NCBI GenBank assembly: GCA_016208665.1
Contig: JACQXT010000133.1
Coordinates: 1 to 5,198, forward strand
Reading direction: 5' to 3'
From: Chitinivibrionia bacterium
Lineage (GTDB): Bacteria; Krumholzibacteriota; Krumholzibacteriia; WVZY01
Length of the DNA: 5,198 nt
In this document: positions 1 to 4,910 of the stretch, in pieces
Numbering within the stretch: position 1 is the first letter of the stretch
Layout: every line of letters begins with the position of its first letter
Position numbers and translations under genes: made by a program
Notes under the pieces: generated by a model
Database searches by the model: none
Told to the model about the DNA's origin: nothing
What the model saw: only the letters and a program-made list of their open reading frames with translations

Positions 1-1989
1 GCCGATCTGCCCAAGCTCGTCACCGAGGCCATGACCAACATCGAGGCCGAGTTCGAGCCGCTCCAGAACGTGCTGCCCAAGGACTACGGCATCTTCGAGA
101 CCAAGGTGCTCGAAGACCTGATGCGCCTCTTCAACAGCGAGCAGATCAAGCAGGCCACCGGCGACGTCTTCGGCCGCATCTACGAGTACTTCCTCGCCAA
201 GTTCTCGATCCAGAAGGCCCACGACAACGGCGAGTTCTTTACGCCGTCCTCGCTCGTGCAGACCATCGTCAACGTCATCGAGCCGAACCATGGGATCGTC
301 GCCGATCTCGCCGTCGGCTCAGCGGGCATGTTCGTGCAGTCCAGCCACTTCATCGAGCACGAGGGCGGCGACACGGCGAAGAAGGTCATCTTCTACGGCC
401 AGGAGAAGAACCGCGACACCATCCGCATCGCCAAGATGAACCTCGCCGTCCACGGGCTGGAGGGGAAGATCGCCGAGGCCATCACCTACTACCAGGACGA
501 GCACACGCTTGCCGGCAGGTGCGACTTCGTGATGGCCAACCCGCCCTTCAACGTGGACCAGGTGGACGCCGAGCGCATCAAGACCGACCCGCGCCTGCCC
601 TTCGGCCTGCCGGGGGTGAACAAGCAGAAGAAGGTCGGCAACGGCAACTACCTCTGGATCTCCTACTTCTGGAGCTACCTGAACGAGAAGGGCCGCGCCG
701 GCTTCGTCATGTCCTCGCAGGCCTCGAGCGCCGGGCACGGCGAGAAGGAGGTGCGCCGCAAGATCGTCCAGACCGGCGACGTGGATGTGATGATCTCCAT
801 CCGCTCCAACTTCTTCTACACCCGCACCGTCCCCTGCGAGCTATGGTTCTTCGACCGCGCCAAGGGGCTGTCCTTCCCCCCGTCCCCGGGAGTATTCGAC
901 GGCACCAAGGGTTCGTCCCCCTCGCCCCCAGCGGGGGAGAGGGCCAGGGTGAGGGGTTCCGACACCGTCCTGATGCTCGACGCGCGCAACGTCTACCGCA
1001 AGGTTACGCGCAAGATCTATGACTTCTCTCCGGAGCAGATGAAGAACCTCGCGGCAATAATCTGGCTCTATCGCGGCCAGCAGGCGCGCTTCCTGGCGCT
1101 GGTGCGGGACTATTTGGAACAGGTCTGCACGGAAAGCGCAGCGATTCCGGCAGTACTCGACGTCTTCGACGCAACACTGGTCGATTTGCGTCAGCGCTTC
1201 GATCCGCTCACCAAGGCCGTGAAAAAGCACACAGACCTCGCCGCAGAGAAAAAGCAGGCGTTCGCCGTTGCCGCCGCCGAATTGCGAGACGCAGCCGCGC
1301 CCTACGAGACTGATCGCGCCAAGCTGCAAAAAGCGCTCGGTTCACTCCGGATGAATCAATCCGCCACCGTTCGTCCTGAGCCAGTCGAAGGACGAAACAT
1401 GAATAGTCCCAAGAGCCCCAACCCATTCCCGGAAACGAACGCCAAACAACACGCCGCCCGCCAAGCCTTCGATCCCATCGCCGAAAAGATCCGCGGCCTC
1501 ATCAAGCAGGTGGATCTGCTCTACAAGCTGACCGCCCGCGTTGCAGAACTCGCCGGCTCGCTGACGCCCGGCGACATGACCCCCTCGCCCCCCGCGGGAG
1601 AGGGCCGGGGTGAGGGGGTGCCCTACGACCGCCGCGCCGCCGGCAAGCTGATAAAGCAACTCGACGAGCAGCGCAAAGCCGCCGTCGAACAACTCAAACT
1701 CGCAGCGTACTTCCATCGTCAGGTAGCCTGGCTACAGGACCGTTTCCCCAAGGCCGAACTCGAAGCCGTCCCGGGCTTGGTGAAGCTGGTAGATCGCGCG
1801 GAGATCGAAGCCGCCGACTGGAGCCTCACACCCGGCCGCTACGTAGGCGTCGCCCCGCCGGAGGTGGACGAGGACTTCGACTTCGAGCAAACCCTGCGCG
1901 ACATCCACACCGAGCTGGCCGACCTGAACAAGGAGGCGGCGGGGCTGGCTGAGAAGATTCAGGCCAACTTCGAGGAGTTGGGGATATGA
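1..1989 (+). CDS. hsdM: Type I restriction-modification DNA methyltransferase subunit M (HsdM), 5' end missing
   Basis: HsdM transfers a methyl group from S-adenosylmethionine to adenine N6 and works in the cytoplasm with the specificity subunit HsdS, and with HsdR for cleavage. The frame is open from base 1, so the gene starts upstream; the ATG at 31 is probably internal. Counting residues from base 1, SAM motif I is at about 101-110 (ADLAVGSAGMF) and the catalytic NPPF is at 180-183. A conserved stretch follows (LPFGLPGVNK, GNYLWISYFWSYL, FVMSSQASSAGHGEKEVRRK, TVPCELWFFD). The C-terminal third is helical, with a typical HsdM ending. Oddities: motif I has Leu and Val where the family usually has Pro and Cys/Ala (DPACGSGG), and three palindromic repeats sit in frame at residues 306-319, 457-466 and 528-539, making it longer than the usual family member. 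It overlaps the next gene by ATGA. The family call is secure; activity is doubtful. Confidence 0.94.
   Translation, partial: ADLPKLVTEAMTNIEAEFEPLQNVLPKDYGIFETKVLEDLMRLFNSEQIKQATGDVFGRIYEYFLAKFSIQKAHDNGEFFTPSSLVQTIVNVIEPNHGIVADLAVGSAGMFVQSSHFIEHEGGDTAKKVIFYGQEKNRDTIRIAKMNLAVHGLEGKIAEAITYYQDEHTLAGRCDFVMANPPFNVDQVDAERIKTDPRLPFGLPGVNKQKKVGNGNYLWISYFWSYLNEKGRAGFVMSSQASSAGHGEKEVRRKIVQTGDVDVMISIRSNFFYTRTVPCELWFFDRAKGLSFPPSPGVFDGTKGSSPSPPAGERARVRGSDTVLMLDARNVYRKVTRKIYDFSPEQMKNLAAIIWLYRGQQARFLALVRDYLEQVCTESAAIPAVLDVFDATLVDLRQRFDPLTKAVKKHTDLAAEKKQAFAVAAAELRDAAAPYETDRAKLQKALGSLRMNQSATVRPEPVEGRNMNSPKSPNPFPETNAKQHAARQAFDPIAEKIRGLIKQVDLLYKLTARVAELAGSLTPGDMTPSPPAGEGRGEGVPYDRRAAGKLIKQLDEQRKAAVEQLKLAAYFHRQVAWLQDRFPKAELEAVPGLVKLVDRAEIEAADWSLTPGRYVGVAPPEVDEDFDFEQTLRDIHTELADLNKEAAGLAEKIQANFEELGI
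917..956 (+). repeat. Intragenic GC-rich palindromic repeat, family A copy 1
   Basis: An imperfect hairpin with 11-base arms at 919-929 and 933-943 (one mismatch, 3-base loop AGC), followed by a CCAGGGTGAGGGG tail. It shares architecture and most bases with the copy at 1581-1618. It lies in frame inside hsdM and encodes SPSPPAGERARVRG in a linker between the methyltransferase core (ending near CELWFFDRAKG) and the conserved block starting DTVLMLDARN. This kind of dispersed CCCTC/GAGGG palindrome is common in proteobacterial genomes; here it looks like an insertion tolerated in a loop. Confidence 0.8.
1369..1398 (+). repeat. Intragenic palindromic repeat, family B (GTTCGTCCTGAGC...GTCGAAGGACGAAC type)
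   Basis: A perfect 8-bp inverted repeat, TTCGTCCT at 1370-1377 and AGGACGAA at 1389-1396, with the 11-base centre GAGCCAGTCGA. It matches the widely dispersed proteobacterial element whose translations are recognised as RPEPVEG (this strand) and FDWLRTNG (other strand). It is read in frame as RPEPVEGRN in the C-terminal helical part of HsdM, between segments that otherwise look like ordinary HsdM coiled-coil sequence. Confidence 0.8.
1581..1618 (+). repeat. Intragenic GC-rich palindromic repeat, family A copy 2
   Basis: The second copy of the 917-956 element, in the same orientation. Arms are CCCTCGCCC at 1582-1590 and GGGAGAGGG at 1596-1604 (one mismatch), followed by CCGGGGTGAGGGGG. It encodes PSPPAGEGRGEG in frame within the C-terminal domain of HsdM. 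It uses the same reading frame of the repeat as copy 1, so both give a Ser-Pro-Pro-Ala-Gly-Glu core. Confidence 0.8.
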
Positions 1990-2966
1990 GCAGAGACATC
2001 AAGCATTTGCCCGAGGATTACGCCGCTTTGTTGGCCGAAGTTAAAGAACGTGTTCGTTCCGCCCAGTATAACGCCCTCAAGGCAGTTAATAAGGAATTGG
2101 TAGGTCTTTGCTGGGACATCGGACGGATAATTGTCGTGCGTCAGTCCAATGCCGAGCACGGTGCCGCCATTGCCGAGCGTTTGGCCGAAGACCTACGGCG
2201 CGAGTTTCCCGGCGTGGGCGGTTTTTCTCGCAGAAATATCTTCTATATGCGGGAATTCTATCTGGCCTACCTTGATCTGCCAAAAGTGCAACCACTGGTT
2301 GCACAAATCGGTTGGGCCCACAACCTGATTGTTTTGCAGCGCTGCAAGGACCCACTCGAACGTGAGTTCTACATCCGAATGACCCGGAAGTTCGGCTGGA
2401 CCAAGAACGTGCTTATCCACCAGATCGAAAACCAGAGCTACGAGAAGACCTTGCTTGGTCAGACCAGTTTCGATCGCACACTGACACTGGAGCTTCGAGC
2501 CCATTCCAAATTGGAGGTCCGGGACGAATACACCTTCGACTTTCTCGAACTCGGAGAGGAACACAGCGAGCGTGAATTGGAACGGGCAATCATCGCCCGC
2601 ATCGAGCAATTCCTCCGCGCCATGGGCGGCCTGTTCGCGTTTATGGGCATATTGTTCCACCGCCGCCTGAAATGCCTCGTGGCTATCGAGTTGAAGGTCG
2701 GCAAATTTCAGCCCGAGTTCGTCGGCAAGATGCAGTTTTACCTGACCGCCCTCGACCGGCAGGTGCGTGAGAAAGGCGAAAACCCCTCTATCGGCATCAT
2801 CCTGTGCAAGGAGAAGAAGCGCACCGTGGTGGAATACGCCCTTTACAACGCCCACAAACCAATCGGTGTCGCCACCTACCGCACAGTCAAGCGCCTCCCT
2901 AAGGAACTCAAGGGCATGCTCCCCGCGCCGGAAGAGATCGCCAAACTGCTGGAAGGGGTGACGTGA
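1986..2966 (+). CDS. DUF1016/YhcG-family PD-(D/E)XK nuclease-domain protein, apparently missing the catalytic Asp segment
   Basis: The 326-residue protein has the two-part layout of the family: an N-terminal helical DUF1016_N region (about 10-150, with SRRNIFYMREFYLAY and GWAHNLIVL) and a C-terminal PD-(D/E)XK nuclease fold (about 180-325). The core IELKVGKFQPEFVGKMQFYL carries the E-x-K pair at Glu235 and Lys237, followed by PSIGIILCK and VEYAL. In the family, as I recall it, about 15 residues resembling RQY(H/R)LEVGGxDFYIDL stand between the GFAFVG and LFYHRRL segments. Here FAFMG (217-221) runs straight into ILFHRRLKC, so that strand and its Asp are absent. The start is supported by AGGAG at 1973-1977 and the ATGA overlap with hsdM. 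Genes of this family often sit inside type I R-M operons; their exact role is not settled. Family call secure, nuclease activity doubtful. Confidence 0.92.
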   Translation: MSRDIKHLPEDYAALLAEVKERVRSAQYNALKAVNKELVGLCWDIGRIIVVRQSNAEHGAAIAERLAEDLRREFPGVGGFSRRNIFYMREFYLAYLDLPKVQPLVAQIGWAHNLIVLQRCKDPLEREFYIRMTRKFGWTKNVLIHQIENQSYEKTLLGQTSFDRTLTLELRAHSKLEVRDEYTFDFLELGEEHSERELERAIIARIEQFLRAMGGLFAFMGILFHRRLKCLVAIELKVGKFQPEFVGKMQFYLTALDRQVREKGENPSIGIILCKEKKRTVVEYALYNAHKPIGVATYRTVKRLPKELKGMLPAPEEIAKLLEGVT

Positions 2967-3076
2967 GTACGCTCAAGCGGTTGCGTGCCACCTACACCGA
3001 GCTGTCCGTGTTCAACAAGGAAGCGACGGATCCGGCGGTGATGATTCAGGAGTACTTCGTGGAGTTGTGGGAATGA
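2963..3076 (+). CDS. Small 37-residue protein of unknown function, translationally coupled
   Basis: A GTG-started ORF whose start overlaps the stop of the DUF1016 gene (GTGA, 2963-2966), with a purine-rich GGAAGG at 2951-2956 as possible ribosome site. The product starts MSTLKRLRATYTELSVFNKE and ends AVMIQEYFVELWE. It is probably mostly helical, with no membrane segment. Its stop overlaps another ATG (ATGA, 3073-3076). The overlaps on both sides and hsdM-like codon use argue that it is or was translated. I do not recognise the family. It could be a small accessory gene of the R-M operon, or the remaining end of a longer subunit whose body was deleted. Confidence 0.5.
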   Translation: MSTLKRLRATYTELSVFNKEATDPAVMIQEYFVELWE

Positions 3077-3344
3077 GTGCAATGCAGCTCCAATATTTGC
3101 GGGCCAATGGTGGTCGATTCACCCAATGTTGGTGGGGATGAATGCGAACAACGGTTGCGGAATTGGCAAGGGCGGAGGCCTCGGTTTCCGTCTCCTCCGG
3201 ACTCGTATGACTGCAATTGGCTGGCAACCGAGGACGCTTGGGAGTTGTGCGACGTTTCTATCCGGCGGAACGCCCAGCAAGAGCCGGAGCGGCGCGCGTT
3301 GGCGCAGTTGGTACGATCCGAGGTGGTTGTCATGCAAGGGCTAA
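3073..3344 (+). pseudogene. hsdS: Remnant of type I restriction specificity subunit (HsdS), N-terminal fragment
   Basis: From ATG 3207 the frame encodes 45 residues: GWQPRTLGSCATFLSGGTPS, then KS, and later PRWLSCKG before TAA at 3342-3344. This closely resembles the opening of an HsdS target-recognition domain (W...LGDVATF.SGGTPSKS...IPW(V/L)SCKD). HsdS is normally about 400 residues with two such domains, so nearly all of it is gone. No good ribosome site precedes 3207. The ATGA overlap at 3073 suggests the original start was there, but that frame stops after 22 codons (3139-3141), so 3073-3206 may itself be rearranged. The position after hsdM and the DUF1016 gene is where hsdS is expected. 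The motif is clear; the exact limits are not. Confidence 0.6.
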
Positions 3345-3591
3345 GAAACGGCGCCCGATATCACTTGAGGGAAAAGTAATGATCGGGGCAATTTGGATCA
3401 AGAGCGGGCGAATCCGGTCCGTTCGACCGCCAAAGCGATCCAAAGCAAGCCGGGAAGCTATCGTAACCACCGGTAGCCACTACGTTTTCTTCTGGGAACG
3501 GCTTCGACGAATGATCTAAATCTGAGCCAAATGATCGAGCCAAAGCAGCCATGGCCACCCGAGAAAAAGGAATGAGCGGGGAGATATCCGT
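3345..3591 (+). other. Stretch without a convincing gene between the hsdS remnant and the zeta-like pseudogene
   Basis: A possible 46-residue ORF runs from ATG 3379 to 3519 (GAGG at 3367-3370 as ribosome site, TAATG overlap with an upstream frame), but its product is Arg/Lys/Ser-rich and unlike anything I know. A second frame ending at 3575 reads LSQMIEPKQPWPPEKKE from about 3522 and leads by an ATGA overlap into a 7-codon ORF (3572-3595), which overlaps the next start. A short imperfect tandem repeat of about 13 bases, with GAGCCAAA at 3524-3531 and 3537-3544, is present. I see no terminator and no clear promoter. It is probably debris from the breakpoint that removed most of hsdS. Confidence 0.35.
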
Positions 3592-4110
3592 ATGACCGGC
3601 GACAAGAAGATCGTCATTATCGCCGGTCCCAATGGTGCGGGAAAGACCACATTCGCTCGCGAGTTTTTGCCCAACGAGGCCGCTGTCCGATTTTCGTGAA
3701 CGCCGACCTGATTGCCGCCGGTCTTTCGCCCTTTCAGCCTCAGGCGGGAACGTTCCGTGCCGGACGGCTGATGCTGGAGGAGATCACGCGGCATGCCGCC
3801 GAAGGTCGCAGTTTTGCCTTCGAGACGACTTTGTCCGGCCGGACCTGTCTGCCAATGATTTCCGCTTGGCGCGCGTCGGGCTTCACAGTAAAGCTGATCT
3901 TCCTGTCGCTGGTCACCATGGCCGGGATACGCAAGAGCGATGAGGGTCGCACAGGGAGGACACGATGTGCCCCCTGAAACTATCCGGCGCCGCTTCGCGA
4001 GCGGAATGCGCAATTTTCTCGACGGCTATCGCCAACAGGTAGATTATTGGCGATGGTTTGACAACGGTGGCGATGTGCCGTTACTAATGGAGGAGGGATC
4101 CAACCCATGA
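3592..4110 (+). pseudogene. Zeta-toxin-like P-loop kinase (COG4185 type), broken by two compensating frameshifts
   Basis: The start has a good ribosome site (GGGGAG, 3578-3583) and gives KKIVIIAGPNGAGKTTFARE with a Walker A motif at residues 11-20. After LPNEA the frame hits TGA at 3697-3699. Restoring one base near 3681-3683 gives GCPIFVNADLIAAGLSPFQP, then FRAGRLMLEEI, FAFETTLSGR and VKLIFLSL, all conserved in zeta-like kinases. This second frame ends at 3975-3977. Removing one base near 3933 returns to the first frame: RVAQGGHDVPPETIRRRF, MRNFLDGYR, DYWRWFDNGG, stop at 4108-4110. The repaired protein would have about 172 residues, close to family size; about two residues also seem missing after LSLVT. 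Zeta kinases phosphorylate UDP-activated amino sugars; the substrate of this subfamily is not established. Real mutations or sequencing indels are both possible. Confidence 0.85.
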
Positions 4111-4334
4111 GTAAGCAACCCGTTTCCCGTTTGCCGGATGCCGATATGCAGGCAGCGCCGGCCGCGTTGCTCCGGGCTGCCCGGCGTGCGCGGGAGATTG
4201 CGCGACAGACCGGCACCGCGGTGGTGGTAATGCGCGACGGCAAGCTGGTCAAGGAACGTCCGGTGGCTGAAGCCGGCGTCGCCGGGGCCGTCAGCGAGTT
4301 GAGCGAGAATGTCCCTAACCGACGGAGAACATAA
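4107..4334 (+). CDS. Small partner protein of zeta-like kinase, putative antitoxin
   Basis: A 75-residue ORF whose ATG overlaps the stop of the kinase pseudogene (ATGA, 4107-4110), with AGGAGG at 4091-4096 placed well for initiation. The core, ARQTGTAVVVMRDGKLVKER (residues 32-51), resembles the conserved segment of the short proteins usually encoded just downstream of COG4185 zeta-like kinases (pattern QTGT.(I/V)V(V/I)M.DGKI). They are presumed antitoxins by gene pairing. An Ala/Arg-rich helix (about 16-32) precedes it. The last residues (NVPNRRRT) and the stop codon are encoded by sequence overlapping an inverted repeat at 4310-4340, so the C-terminus may have been altered. The frame is intact although its partner is broken. 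Confidence 0.7.
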   Translation: MSKQPVSRLPDADMQAAPAALLRAARRAREIARQTGTAVVVMRDGKLVKERPVAEAGVAGAVSELSENVPNRRRT

Positions 4335-4340
4335 GGGACA
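4310..4340 (+). repeat. Inverted repeat over the end of the putative antitoxin gene
   Basis: Arms TGTCCCT at 4310-4316 and AGGGACA at 4334-4340 are perfect complements over 7 bp around a 17-base loop. The right side, ATAAGGGACA (4331-4340), differs by one base from ATAAAGGACA at 4420-4429, linking this structure to the hairpin further on. The TAA stop of the upstream gene (4332-4334) lies inside it. No T run follows, so a standard rho-independent terminator is not supported. Confidence 0.5.
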
Positions 4341-4350
4341 AAGTGGCGGG

Positions 4351-4410
4351 GAATTGTCATGAGGCAAACCCGCTTCACTCCAAAGTTGTTTTCCAACCTG
4401 TTGAATTGTC
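4351..4410 (+). repeat. Short direct repeat GAATTGTC, two copies
   Basis: The 8-mer GAATTGTC occurs exactly at 4351-4358 and 4403-4410 in the intergenic region. Related AATGTCC words are at 4308-4314 and 4439-4445, and ATTGTCC is at 4460-4466. They could be decayed copies of one repeat with the ATAARGGACA motifs, or protein-binding words. An 8-mer alone is weak evidence. Confidence 0.3.
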
Positions 4411-4419
4411 GAGATATTT

Positions 4420-4450
4420 ATAAAGGACACGGCCTGGGAATGTCCTTTAT
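4420..4450 (+). repeat. Perfect 10-bp inverted repeat (hairpin) between the two toxin-antitoxin loci
   Basis: ATAAAGGACA at 4420-4429 pairs perfectly with TGTCCTTTAT at 4441-4450 across an 11-base loop (CGGCCTGGGAA). It resembles REP-like or miniature-element ends more than a terminator, since the right arm is followed by GAGCCGGC rather than a T tract. No transposase is visible nearby. Confidence 0.65.
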
Positions 4451-4505
4451 GAGCCGGCGATTGTCCAATAGTAGGTAGCCGATGGCCGGCTGGGACGCTG
4501 CCGCC

Positions 4506-4526
4506 CTTTACCCTTTGGGTGAAGAT
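4506..4526 (+). promoter_or_regulatory. Palindromic operator box 1 upstream of higBA
   Basis: The box reads CTTTACCC-TTT-GGGTGAAG-AT. Its 8-base half-sites are complementary at 7 of 8 positions. It matches the box at 4562-4582 at 18 of 21 positions, with the differences clustered in the centre. It lies just upstream of the candidate -35. HigA-type antitoxins usually bind palindromes at their own promoter, so a HigA site is the natural inference. Confidence 0.6.
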
Positions 4527-4531
4527 ATATC

Positions 4532-4559
4532 TTGACTTCGGAAATGCCGGGAGTAGATT
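4532..4559 (+). promoter_or_regulatory. Candidate sigma-70-type promoter for higBA
   Basis: TTGACT at 4532-4537 matches five of six consensus -35 bases. TAGATT at 4554-4559 is a moderate -10, with a 16-base spacer. It lies exactly between the two palindromic boxes and 49 bases before the proposed higB start. The position fits a repressible TA promoter; the -10 is not strong. Confidence 0.5.
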
Positions 4560-4561
4560 GT

Positions 4562-4582
4562 CTTTACCTCATGGGTGAAGAT
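4562..4582 (+). promoter_or_regulatory. Palindromic operator box 2 upstream of higBA
   Basis: The second copy of the box, CTTTACC-TCAT-GGGTGAAG-AT, starts 56 bases after the first (about five helical turns), just downstream of the candidate -10 in the likely start-of-transcription region. A repressor here would block transcription start. With box 1 it could allow cooperative or looped binding. Confidence 0.6.
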
Positions 4583-4607
4583 GCTGTGACAGGAGCGCAG
4601 GATCCTC

Positions 4608-4910
4608 GTGGAAGTCAGGTTCCGGACACGAACGCTGCAGAAACAGTACGAGGTGTCCGCGGAGGCCATTCAGGCCTACGGTGAGCCGGTCGCACGCAAA
4701 TACATCTTGCGAGTAGGCATCATCAAAAGCGCCCGGGACATCGAGGAATTGAAGCGAATGCCCAGCCTCCGATGCCACGCACTCAAGGGTGACCGAAAAG
4801 GATTCTGGGCGATCAACCTGACAGGGTTTCATCGGCTGATCTTCACCCTGGAAGGCAAGCGGCTCGAAATTACACGTATCGAGGAGGTGAGCAAACATTA
4901 TGACGACTGA
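4608..4910 (+). CDS. higB: HigB-type toxin, RelE/ParE superfamily mRNA-interferase-like protein
   Basis: A 100-residue protein of the plasmid-maintenance killer (HigB) type. Toxins of this family cut mRNA on the ribosome. Features seen: an N-terminal helical half with GEPVARKYILRVGIIKSA (25-42), a conserved LRCHALKGDRKGFWAINLTG stretch (54-73), the strand FHRLIFTLEG (74-83) and the C-terminal ITRIEEVSKHYDD (88-100). Basic residues Arg63, Lys64 and Arg76 and terminal His97/Tyr98 are candidate RNA-contacting positions by family analogy. The start is GTG at 4608, because the only in-frame ATG nearby (4581) is followed at once by TGA; AGGAG at 4591-4595 or CAGGA at 4598-4602 could serve as ribosome site. 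The 11-base overlap with the downstream antitoxin gene gives the toxin-first order usual for higBA. The length is as expected and no damage is seen. Confidence 0.9.
   Translation: MEVRFRTRTLQKQYEVSAEAIQAYGEPVARKYILRVGIIKSARDIEELKRMPSLRCHALKGDRKGFWAINLTGFHRLIFTLEGKRLEITRIEEVSKHYDD

Noticed and set aside
319..1716. Long open frames on the minus strand and in the second forward frame across hsdM (for example 519-1022 +, 841-1329 -, 1342-1716 -).
   Set aside because: They are shadows of the GC-rich hsdM frame, with low-complexity Arg/Gly/Leu-rich products and no motifs, while hsdM is clearly coding.
2193..2855. A 220-codon minus-strand open frame opposite the DUF1016 gene.
   Set aside because: It is fully contained opposite a gene with clear family motifs; the translation shows no recognisable domain.
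3046..3333. Minus-strand open frames across the hsdS remnant.
   Set aside because: No ribosome site or motif; they lie opposite the better-supported HsdS-like frame.
3077..3379. A 100-residue plus-strand ORF starting right after the 37-residue ORF and ending in a TAATG overlap.
   Set aside because: It overlaps the frame with the HsdS motif and its product, rich in Cys, Trp and Arg, matches nothing I know. The junctions are suggestive, so it is not fully excluded.
3675..3700. Programmed ribosomal frameshift in the zeta-like gene.
   Set aside because: There is no slippery heptamer, and a second shift of opposite sign would also be needed; mutation or sequencing error is simpler.
3516..4013. 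A 165-codon minus-strand open frame opposite the kinase pseudogene.
   Set aside because: The plus strand carries Walker A and other kinase motifs across three frames; the minus product has no recognisable features.
3980..4430. Minus-strand open frames opposite the kinase 3' end and the antitoxin-like gene.
   Set aside because: The plus-strand gene has a strong ribosome site, stop/start coupling and a conserved core; the minus frames have none of these.
4420..4460. Rho-independent terminator after the antitoxin-like gene.
   Set aside because: The stem is AT-rich at its base and no T tract follows the right arm.
4310..4590. CRISPR array, suggested by repeated short words.
   Set aside because: The repeats are 8-21 bases, in mixed orientation and unevenly spaced, with no cas genes.
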